The position numbers and the translations under genes are program-made. From NCBI GenBank assembly GCA_964498095.1, contig CAZCFY010000014.1, forward strand, positions 1 through 64,000: a stretch of DNA of 64,000 bases. The letters are read 5' to 3'. Below the pieces are notes generated by a model. That model did no database searches and was not told the DNA's origin. It was given only the letters and a program-made list of their open reading frames with translations. Of the stretch, positions 8,244 through 15,324 are shown in pieces (position 1 is the first letter of the stretch; each line of letters opens with the position of its first letter). This stretch comes from SG-bin7 sp964498095. GTDB taxonomy: Bacteria; Bdellovibrionota; Bdellovibrionia; Bdellovibrionales; SG-bin7.

Positions 8244-10541
8244 CTATTCTGCGGATTTCCAGAACGGAAATGCCAGATTTTGCGGCTGGTCTAATTTGAG
8301 ACTACGGTAGACGACAAGATTTCGTAAAATGGCTTTCACGTAGTGACTTGTCTCACCCCAGGGCAATTCATCAATCCATAAGTCATCATCGGGGGTCCAG
8401 TTTTTTTTCTCTGAAAGTTCTTTTGCAAGCCCCTTGGCAACTAGCCATCGGTCTAGGCGCGTAGGGCCCGCGTTGTAGGCCGCAAGGGCTAACGGAATTT
8501 GCCCGCTGTACTTGCGCACCATCTTGGCCAAGTAATGCGAACCCATTTGAATATTTATTTTCGGATTAAAAACCTCGTCAGGAATTTTTAGTGATTTAAA
8601 ACTCAAATCCTTGGCAACTTCATCCGCCGTCATGGGAATGAGCTGCATAAGCCCCAGCGCATTGGAGCGGCTCACGGCGCGAGATCCAAAAGCACTCTCT
8701 TGCCGAATCAGCGACAACACCAGATCGGAGTCAAGATTATAATTTTTCGCAAACGATTCGATGGTCTCTATATAATCACGTGGATAAACGAGTTTTAAAA
8801 AACTTTTTTGCCGAAACTTATCATCTTCATCCCAGCCCTCAGTTACCCAGCGCACGGCCGGTGGATATTCCATGGCGGCCGCGTAGTATTTTACCAAAGC
8901 TAGTTTTACGCTTGTGTGAGTTGGGCCCGGCAGATTTTTTAATTCCTGTTGCGCTTCTTCTAACCAGCCGGCATTTAATAATTTCTGTAACCGCCGCCAG
9001 CCCTTTTCGTGCTCACCGATGAGCCAATACTCCGCTTGCACTGGCGTTTCCGGAGAATAAGGAAATTCAAATTTCCCCTGATTTTTTTCATTACGTAAAA
9101 TAATTCCATAATAACTTATCGGGAATTTATTCATGGTTTCTTGCGCCAAAGCCAGGGCGACATCTTTTTTATCAAGCTTTTCCAACGCCCGCACTTTCCA
9201 ATAAAGCGCCGGTAACTCCCGTAGCGGCGAACCTCCCGGTGTTACCGCTTCGCCGTTTACGGGCGCACCCACATAACTTTCAAAGTATTTTATGGCCTGG
9301 GAATATTCTTTGGCGCGGTAACTGGCGATGCCTAAACGAAAGCTTGCGTCCTTAGCAATAGAGGTACCCGAAAACTTTTCGACGATTCTTTTGTTAATGC
9401 GAATAGCCTCGTCGGCATTTCCAGTATGCGCCGCCGAAAGCGCGGTAAGTTCTAATAGCTCAAGCGTGCTAATCAACCCCTCAAGACGGCTGAGTGCGAG
9501 CGATCCAAATTTATAGGCCGTCGCATATTGCCCGCGGCTATAAAGAACTTTCGCCCAGCGCGAAATGCGGTCAGCCTGACAGCTTTCCATCGCGCTTATA
9601 ACCTTCTCGCGTAAGGCTTGGTACTTACCGTCGGACTCTTCCAAAACTAAAAATAATATTTCCAAAAGCTTGGCGGCCGCCGCCTCACTGGATTTTCCCT
9701 CGGGATATTTTTTTAAAATCTCCGCGGCATCTTCCACGGCGGAACCTAAATTCCCCACCTTGGATGCGGCGTTCATGCGGCTCTCCAGATTTTGCGCTTC
9801 AGTCAGAGCTAATGTTATAGCCGGCTCCGCCGTCTCTTCTTTAGCCGGCCCTTTTTTTAGTTCTGCCTTTAATTTATCTATTTTCTTTTGTACCAGGATG
9901 TCTTCTTTTTGCGCCAAACTTTTCTTGAAATACTCTAAAGAGGCCGGCCACTTTTGTTCAACGAAAGTTAAATCCCCCAATAAGGCGAAGTACTGCGCTC
10001 GCTGTTCCGCCGTCATATATTGTAGCCAATGAAAAAGCTGATCCAAGAAATCCCAAGTCCGCTTGCGTTTATTTGTTAATTCCAAATTGCCCAAGGCGAT
10101 TAGCGCATCAACAATTTGTGTCCTCATGGCAGCGGCATACGGGCCCTGGTAAACCCAATCGGATCGCCCCTGAACACGCTTTACTTCTTTCTCTAAAACC
10201 GTAACTAGCGACTTATCATTTTGTAGACTGTTAACGCCGCATTGCAATCCCGTCAGCGCGACCCATGGTTCAATTTCTTTTGCCCGCGGCATGACCTTTT
10301 GGGCCAGTTGCCAACATTTCTTAAAGTCTGGCTGCGCTTGCGCCGCTTTGACCTGGGCGAGTTCCGCTTCAAGCGAGCCTTTCTTAATTTCTCCAAGTTC
10401 AAATTTTGCTTTGGGCGGCGTAATATTCAAAATCCAGCGCGGGCTGGAAACTTTGCTTTGCGAATTAAGCTGAACAGAATTTAATGCCGCTAACGCCGTT
10501 AAAGAAGTCAGCAGCACGAAAAGGTGAATCAATAATTTCAT
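8244..10541 (-). CDS. slt: Slt70-like soluble lytic transglycosylase with a long helical repeat N-terminus
   Basis: A 765-residue exported protein: signal peptide about 1-18, a long alpha-helical TPR-like region (about 100-580), and a C-terminal SLT domain with catalytic Glu615 in RQESAFG, then the GLMQL and AYNAGP motifs. It degrades peptidoglycan glycan strands in the periplasm. The ATG overlaps the TGA of the upstream GH15 gene by four bases (ATGA), so its translation is coupled to that glucoamylase. The size and order match Slt70, although the helical region is only weakly conserved by eye. Confidence 0.92.
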   Translation of the reverse strand: MKLLIHLFVLLTSLTALAALNSVQLNSQSKVSSPRWILNITPPKAKFELGEIKKGSLEAELAQVKAAQAQPDFKKCWQLAQKVMPRAKEIEPWVALTGLQCGVNSLQNDKSLVTVLEKEVKRVQGRSDWVYQGPYAAAMRTQIVDALIALGNLELTNKRKRTWDFLDQLFHWLQYMTAEQRAQYFALLGDLTFVEQKWPASLEYFKKSLAQKEDILVQKKIDKLKAELKKGPAKEETAEPAITLALTEAQNLESRMNAASKVGNLGSAVEDAAEILKKYPEGKSSEAAAAKLLEILFLVLEESDGKYQALREKVISAMESCQADRISRWAKVLYSRGQYATAYKFGSLALSRLEGLISTLELLELTALSAAHTGNADEAIRINKRIVEKFSGTSIAKDASFRLGIASYRAKEYSQAIKYFESYVGAPVNGEAVTPGGSPLRELPALYWKVRALEKLDKKDVALALAQETMNKFPISYYGIILRNEKNQGKFEFPYSPETPVQAEYWLIGEHEKGWRRLQKLLNAGWLEEAQQELKNLPGPTHTSVKLALVKYYAAAMEYPPAVRWVTEGWDEDDKFRQKSFLKLVYPRDYIETIESFAKNYNLDSDLVLSLIRQESAFGSRAVSRSNALGLMQLIPMTADEVAKDLSFKSLKIPDEVFNPKINIQMGSHYLAKMVRKYSGQIPLALAAYNAGPTRLDRWLVAKGLAKELSEKKNWTPDDDLWIDELPWGETSHYVKAILRNLVVYRSLKLDQPQNLAFPFWKSAE

Positions 10542-12640
10542 CTTTGTTGACTAGGACTCCTGGCTGTAAATCGGTAAAAACTTTTGCGGTCGGCAATTGA
10601 CCGGCGCACGATTAAATAATTGGCGTGCGACCATCCCAGTGGCCGGATCGCTAAAGTATCTTGTTCGCCTAACATTCCTGATTCCGTAAACATGCCTTCG
10701 ATAAATTCCATATGCGGCCCGTAACTCTGGCCCATTTCAATGGCCGCCAAAATTCTCTCGCCACTTAAAAGCGGCCACTGCCCGCCGCGATGATCTTGCC
10801 CGTAAGCATCTTCGTTATAGCGGAAGTAACCTTTACCGAAAGGCCCATTGCCCATAAGATTGCGGTCACACAAATTTAAAGTATGAGTAAAGTCAGGATC
10901 ATCCGCCGGCACAAGCCCCGAGGTAATCCATTGAATAAAACCTAAATCTAAAATTTCGTCTTCGCGAAACCAAACTTTTTGCGAATTGTTTTTATTTTTG
11001 ATCTCTACGTTGGAATGATTTCCTGGATCCCATTTGCCACCATGACCGGTTTCGATACGCGCAAAATATTTACTGCCGAAACGGCCTTCCGGAATGAGCG
11101 CCCAAGTTTTTAAACCCTTCGTCCACTCTTTAGCCACGTCACGGTAGCGGCTTCCTAAAGCTTGATCGCCAAAGTTCGCCTCTAACCAGTAACCGCCCCA
11201 AAAGCCCTGCACGGCTGCCGCCAAAGAGTTTGGACTTAAACCGCCATTTTCCTCCCAGCGTTCTTGTTCAGTTCCCGGTCCGCGGCTCATTACAAAATTA
11301 AGAGCGTGACGAACCATATTACGGAACTCAACGTAATCGGCAATTTTCTTTTCAACTAAGTGGGCAACCAACACGACGGGAAGACCTGTTTCGTCCTGTT
11401 GATAGGCTTGCCAAGAAGGTTTACCGTCAACAAACATGTTTTGCGACCACCAACCATCGGCAAATTGCGTCTTCTTAAACCAGCGCGCGATTTGTAAAGC
11501 ACTGGCATTATCCCCGACCGCCAAAAAAGCCATCGCTTTATGATAAAGATCACGCGGCCAAACGCGGCGGTAACCAAAATTAGAATCGCCTATGCGGCGG
11601 CGCGAGCGTTCGTAATCCATTTCTGGCGCATAAATCGCCCAAGGCAGAGCTGGATTTCCCGAACCGGCAATGTAGGCTCCACGCTCAACTTTATCTTCAA
11701 GTGCCTTTAACACAAGAATACTGCTTTCCATGTTTTGATCACGCTGGTCGTAATCAAGTTTTCGCAGATAATTTCGCCAACCCTGCCGTTGTGACGAAAT
11801 AACGTTTTGTAAGTTTACCTGTAAGAGATCATTGAGGTCTTCTTTGACATCGCGGATGTTCATGCTGCTTTCAAAAAATTGCAGAACCACGCGAAACTGA
11901 ACTTCATTTGAATTTACTTTTGTATACAAAGCCCCGGCAACATTGCCCGGGCCAGCTTTAGAAAAAGTCTTTGGCCATACGCCGGCCGCCATTTGGTTTT
12001 CGGGAGCGGAACTTCCTTCAAATCCCATAGTCGCCGCTGAATTTGGCATTGTCCAGCTCACTAATTGGCGCGCGCGCACATGCATGGCTTCGGGTTCGTC
12101 ACCGCGTACGTCACCCTGATAAGCTAAAAGCGAAGGCCCTTTTTGACCGGCATTCACGGCTTCAATCGTATCGCCTCCGGCTGTGCCCGACGCCAAGGGG
12201 TTATGAACTAAAATTAATTCCCGTTCCCCTTTACCGCCAAGCTCAACGGTATAATCAATAATTACCGCGTCGCTATCAGGAACAGCAGCTACACTTTTAT
12301 GAATGCGAATACCCTGACCAGCAGATTCCACCGTAAAAGCTAAAGTTTCTTTTCCACGGCGAACACGGTTCTTTAAATTACGTTCATCTAAAAATTTATT
12401 TCCTTGGCGGACCATTAGGAATGTGTCGCGTGTTTGCACGAGATCAACACGCGGAAAAGTAATTTCACCGACAACGCCTTCCGCGATGGTAAACCATACG
12501 GGACGATTGGCTGTGGTACCATAGGCCAGTTTATCTGGACGCTGCCATGTTCCTGCCGCTCCAGGACCACCGGGCGCTTCTTGCGCAATTGCACTCAATG
12601 TAACAAATAATCCCAACCCTACTAGCAGCCAATTTTTCAT
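10538..12640 (-). CDS. Secreted GH15 glucoamylase/glucodextranase-type glycoside hydrolase
   Basis: A 700-residue exported enzyme. The ATG at 12640 is preferred over one eleven codons upstream, because GAGAGG precedes it and a clean signal peptide follows (about residues 1-19). An N-terminal beta-rich part resembles the glucodextranase N-domain, and the C-terminal part is an (alpha/alpha)6 GH15 domain with WPRDLYHKA, ADGWW, QQDETGLP and GGKWDPGNHSN segments. GH15 enzymes release glucose from the non-reducing ends of alpha-glucans. The gene is coupled by ATGA to the Slt-like transglycosylase, an unusual pairing. Substrate is not fixed by sequence alone; starch/glycogen or alpha-1,6-glucan are both possible. 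Confidence 0.88.
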   Translation of the reverse strand: MKNWLLVGLGLFVTLSAIAQEAPGGPGAAGTWQRPDKLAYGTTANRPVWFTIAEGVVGEITFPRVDLVQTRDTFLMVRQGNKFLDERNLKNRVRRGKETLAFTVESAGQGIRIHKSVAAVPDSDAVIIDYTVELGGKGERELILVHNPLASGTAGGDTIEAVNAGQKGPSLLAYQGDVRGDEPEAMHVRARQLVSWTMPNSAATMGFEGSSAPENQMAAGVWPKTFSKAGPGNVAGALYTKVNSNEVQFRVVLQFFESSMNIRDVKEDLNDLLQVNLQNVISSQRQGWRNYLRKLDYDQRDQNMESSILVLKALEDKVERGAYIAGSGNPALPWAIYAPEMDYERSRRRIGDSNFGYRRVWPRDLYHKAMAFLAVGDNASALQIARWFKKTQFADGWWSQNMFVDGKPSWQAYQQDETGLPVVLVAHLVEKKIADYVEFRNMVRHALNFVMSRGPGTEQERWEENGGLSPNSLAAAVQGFWGGYWLEANFGDQALGSRYRDVAKEWTKGLKTWALIPEGRFGSKYFARIETGHGGKWDPGNHSNVEIKNKNNSQKVWFREDEILDLGFIQWITSGLVPADDPDFTHTLNLCDRNLMGNGPFGKGYFRYNEDAYGQDHRGGQWPLLSGERILAAIEMGQSYGPHMEFIEGMFTESGMLGEQDTLAIRPLGWSHANYLIVRRSIADRKSFYRFTARSPSQQR

Positions 12641-12860
12641 AAGCCCCTCTCGGTAAATAAGGCCACAATTCAATTACTTAAATGCGTCAAAGTCAATTGT
12701 AGCAGCACTTAAGGTAAACCTTTTCCAGGACTTTTTTATAGGGATTGATTTAAGGCGTTAGGTGGCTGAATTTTTTTATCATTTTCGCTTCAATTTACTA
12801 ACCCTTACACCGACAAGTTATTACAATAGAAGCTAATAATTTCAAAAGGTTGGGCAGCGT

Positions 12861-13730
12861 ATGAAAAACATCTTGAAATTCACTTTTGCGAAGCTTTGCT
12901 GGTTTCTCATATTTTGCTCCTTTTCTGCACACGCGGAGATAACAATCGTTAAAGCAGAAAAGGGTAAAGCGGTATTGCAATTTGACCTGGCAGCGGATGG
13001 CCTAAAAAAAGGCGATAAACTACGCGCCTCTGATGGCACAAAAGATGCCCTTATTGTCGTCTCGAAAGTCAAAGGTAACAAAGCTGTGGGCAAGGTAAAA
13101 ACTGGCGAGGTTAAGAAAGAAATGAAAGTTACTAAAATTGACGTAGCTAAAGCAAAGGCTGCGGTAAAATCCCAAGCTAAATCCAGCGACACGGGATCAG
13201 CCAAGAAAAAATTGCGCTGGGGAGTTGCCGCCGGTGCCAACCTTGCCACCATGCAAGTAAAGTTAACTAGCGGTGCGACCACCGAAACCGCGAACATGAC
13301 AGGAACTAGTTATGGCTTAAAAGGCTACGGCGAAATTCCTATTGGCTCCAGCCTGTGGATTCGGGGCGGTCTTGGATATGAAATGGTCGATGTTAAAGGT
13401 ACAATTTCAAATCCTCTTTGCGGGTTATCCTCTTCGTGCGTGGCCACAATCGGCTTTGCCTCTTTAGACGGAATCGGTGGCTGGAACTTTATTAATGGTG
13501 GATTTAAAATGAATGTTTTTGGTGGCGCTGGTCTCTTATTTCCGTCAAGTCCCGTTACCAACGCTCTCGATACTGCGAGTATCAAACAGTCCGCGGCGAT
13601 CAAAGTAGGCGCCGGAATCGTGTTTGGCAAGAAAACCTCTTTCCCCATCGAAGTTGAGTACAATATGTTGCCCGCTTCGGCCGATGTGAAAACAACTTTT
13701 ATCCAAGTCCGCGGCGGAATAACTTTTTAA
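12861..13730 (+). CDS. Outer-membrane beta-barrel protein with an N-terminal Lys/Val-rich domain
   Basis: A 289-residue protein with signal peptide (about 1-25, ending AHA). Residues 26-105 form a lysine-rich, beta-prone segment (KGKAVLQFD, KGDKLRASDG) that looks like a small SH3- or OB-like fold. From about residue 115 the sequence shows alternating polar and hydrophobic strands with glycine turns, ending in an aromatic Phe (GGITF), as in small porin-like or OmpA-like barrels. It probably sits in the outer membrane; no ligand can be named. It stands alone, with 187 bases of upstream non-coding sequence. Confidence 0.7.
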   Translation: MKNILKFTFAKLCWFLIFCSFSAHAEITIVKAEKGKAVLQFDLAADGLKKGDKLRASDGTKDALIVVSKVKGNKAVGKVKTGEVKKEMKVTKIDVAKAKAAVKSQAKSSDTGSAKKKLRWGVAAGANLATMQVKLTSGATTETANMTGTSYGLKGYGEIPIGSSLWIRGGLGYEMVDVKGTISNPLCGLSSSCVATIGFASLDGIGGWNFINGGFKMNVFGGAGLLFPSSPVTNALDTASIKQSAAIKVGAGIVFGKKTSFPIEVEYNMLPASADVKTTFIQVRGGITF

Positions 13731-13750
13731 AGCCGCGCGCGTTTGTATTT

Positions 13751-13766
13751 TGGCACACTCTTAGCA
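13751..13766 (+). promoter_or_regulatory. Sigma-54-like promoter (-24/-12) before the five-repeat protein gene
   Basis: TGGCACACTCTTAGCA matches the sigma-54 consensus TGGCACG-N4-TTGCA except at two positions, with the invariant GG and GC dinucleotides ten bases apart. The predicted start of transcription, about 12 bases downstream, falls near the palindrome CTCCGCGGAG at 13775-13784 and 38 bases before the ATG at 13816. A sigma-54 promoter would need an enhancer-binding activator; none is in the window. Confidence 0.5.
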
Positions 13767-13774
13767 AAGGTGCC

Positions 13775-13784
13775 CTCCGCGGAG
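13775..13784. repeat. 10-bp palindrome CTCCGCGGAG at the predicted transcript start
   Basis: A perfect palindrome at the predicted sigma-54 start site of the five-repeat gene. It could be a regulator site or the base of a short 5' UTR hairpin (the CTCCG is echoed at 13791-13795). A chance palindrome remains possible. Confidence 0.3.
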
Positions 13785-13815
13785 AATTAACTCCGATCAT
13801 TGGAGGCCCCTCTAA

Positions 13816-14520
13816 ATGCCATCGGTAATAATTTCATTGCTGTGCTTTTTTTCGGTAGTCGTAGATGCTTATGCGTCTGATCGTCTTATCTGCAAAACCG
13901 TCCGCTGGGGAAAAGCGGCGCTTTTTGACATAGAAAAAAATATGTTCGTCGACCGCTACTATAGTAAGTCTCTTGACGAGTGCAATCGCACCCTGCAAAT
14001 GACCCACGGTAAACTCACCTGTGCATCCGCTGAAAATGGCAAAACGGCGCTCTACAATTTGGGACGGCAATCTTTTGTCGATAAAGTTTATAGTAAGTCT
14101 CTTGATTCTTGTTTAGATACTCTGCTCGCGACTCAAGGAAAATTAACATGTGCAACTGACAATAATGGCGGCGCCGCAATTTATGATCTCGATCAAGATG
14201 CTTTCGTGGATAGATTCTACTCTAAAACCGCAAGCGATTGTTTAAGTAGTCTTCAAGCTGCCCACGCCAATGGCCAGCTAATTTGTAAATCAGACTCAAA
14301 AGGTAAAACTGGAATTTACGATTTATATCGCAATAAATTTATCGATCGCTTTTACAGTAAAACAATTGAGGAATGCAACTCCACGATCCGGGCGAGCGTT
14401 TTTGGATTAACATGCGCGACAGATTCTAAGGGGAAAGCGGCATTATATAATTTCCAAAAAGACCAATTCGTCGACACTCATTACGCGAAAACACTGGAGC
14501 AGTGTTTAAAGTCATTATAA
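13816..14520 (+). CDS. Secreted protein made of five tandem ~43-residue, two-cysteine repeats
   Basis: A 234-residue protein: signal peptide (about 1-21), then nothing but five tandem repeats of 42-44 residues. Each unit follows L-(T/I)-C, a variable loop, G-K-x-A-L-Y-(D/N), about six residues, F-(V/I)-D-(R/K/T), Y-(S/A)-K-(T/S), three residues and a second Cys. Ten cysteines in fixed places suggest one disulfide per repeat. I recognise no named family. Start chosen for the signal peptide and GGAGG nine bases upstream. A sigma-54-like promoter precedes it. The clean repetition implies recent or continuing duplication and a binding or structural role outside the cytoplasm. Confidence 0.8.
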   Translation: MPSVIISLLCFFSVVVDAYASDRLICKTVRWGKAALFDIEKNMFVDRYYSKSLDECNRTLQMTHGKLTCASAENGKTALYNLGRQSFVDKVYSKSLDSCLDTLLATQGKLTCATDNNGGAAIYDLDQDAFVDRFYSKTASDCLSSLQAAHANGQLICKSDSKGKTGIYDLYRNKFIDRFYSKTIEECNSTIRASVFGLTCATDSKGKAALYNFQKDQFVDTHYAKTLEQCLKSL

Positions 14521-14569
14521 AGTTAAGTCCACCCAGTCATTTTTCTAACGCCGTTGCAGGTAAAATCCA

Positions 14570-14637
14570 CTACGCTTGCGAAATCCGCGTCACGCCTAAA
14601 ATACCTTTAATCCGCTGCAATTCGTTCTTCACTGAGT
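14570..14637 (-). pseudogene. Detached 68-bp copy of the rel gene 3' end
   Basis: Bases 14570-14637 match the last 68 bases of the rel gene (15325-15392), including its TAG stop, with four mismatches. In frame it still reads K-N-E-L-Q-R-I-K-G-I-L-G then V-T-R-I-S-Q-A and stop, as in Rel, but it begins directly after the stop of the NTF2-like gene and has no start. Two of the mismatches are silent. It is a remnant, not a working gene, and forms the far end of a 755-bp direct-repeat-bounded cassette. Confidence 0.9.
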
Positions 14638-14644
14638 CGAAGAA

Positions 14645-15091
14645 TTAAAACATCGTATTGTTGTTTGCGGACTTTTCAGGAATCGGCTGCCCTACGTCCC
14701 AATGTTCAACGATTTTTCCATTCTCGACCCTAAAGATATCAACAACGGCTCGTCCGCGGTCGCTGTCATTAAGTTTCGAGTGCACATGCAGGACGACAAG
14801 ATCACCTTCTGCGATTATTCGCTTTATTTCGGATTTAGCTTTTGGATTTTTAGGAAAAAAATTCGAGAAATAATCTTTAAAAGGTTTTGTACCATCAGCA
14901 ACATTAGGGTTATGTTGTTTGTATTCACTTCCGCCATAAAGATCCATTGCTTCAACAGGCTTGTGATCTCGAAATGCTAAATTATAAAAGCTCTCTACGA
15001 TTTTCTTATTTCTAGTCTCAATTTCATTACTGGCCAAAGCGCCTTGGAAAACGAAAACATAGGATGTAGCAAGCGCAAGTATAACCTTCAT
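14645..15091 (-). CDS. Exported SnoaL/NTF2-like protein
   Basis: A 148-residue protein with signal peptide (about 1-20) and a cone-shaped NTF2/SnoaL-like fold signature: an N-terminal helix NKKIVESFYNLAF, the QHNPNV segment, DLVVLHVHSKL, VVDIFRVENGKIVEHWD. Relatives bind small hydrophobic molecules or act as cyclases or isomerases; many in bacteria are uncharacterised. Start supported by GGAGGGG. The gene looks poorer in G+C than its neighbours and lies inside a cassette bounded by two copies of the rel 3' end, which suggests acquisition after rel. No specific substrate can be named. Confidence 0.85.
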   Translation of the reverse strand: MKVILALATSYVFVFQGALASNEIETRNKKIVESFYNLAFRDHKPVEAMDLYGGSEYKQHNPNVADGTKPFKDYFSNFFPKNPKAKSEIKRIIAEGDLVVLHVHSKLNDSDRGRAVVDIFRVENGKIVEHWDVGQPIPEKSANNNTMF

Positions 15092-15231
15092 AACCCCTCC
15101 AACTTCTATTATATGATTAAAATAAAAGAGTAGTTTTAAAAATAATAATTAAAAGTATACTTCAATATAATAAAGGGAATTTATTAAAAGCACCTCACGA
15201 CAAGAACGCCCTCAAGTTTCTAACGCAGCCA

Positions 15232-15250
15232 CTCCTGTCCCGGGACAGAT
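15232..15250 (+). repeat. Dispersed palindromic repeat CTCCTGTCCCGGGACAGAT, copy 1
   Basis: One of three copies in the window of a 19-20 bp element centred on the palindrome CTGTCCCGGGACAG; the others are at 39816-39835 (minus, with one extra base) and 60741-60759. This copy lies between rel and the NTF2-like gene. It resembles a REP-type dispersed repeat; no mobile gene is attached. Confidence 0.6.
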
Positions 15251-15324
15251 ACAGATTCGTATATTCCAACATTGCGGCCAATTTACCTTTGATATCAGGA
15301 GTTCGGACTACTAAAAAATTACGC

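Noticed and set aside
13751..13784. Rho-independent terminator of the barrel gene at the CTCCGCGGAG palindrome
   Set aside because: The stem is five bases with no T run after it; the sigma-54 element and position favour a promoter region.
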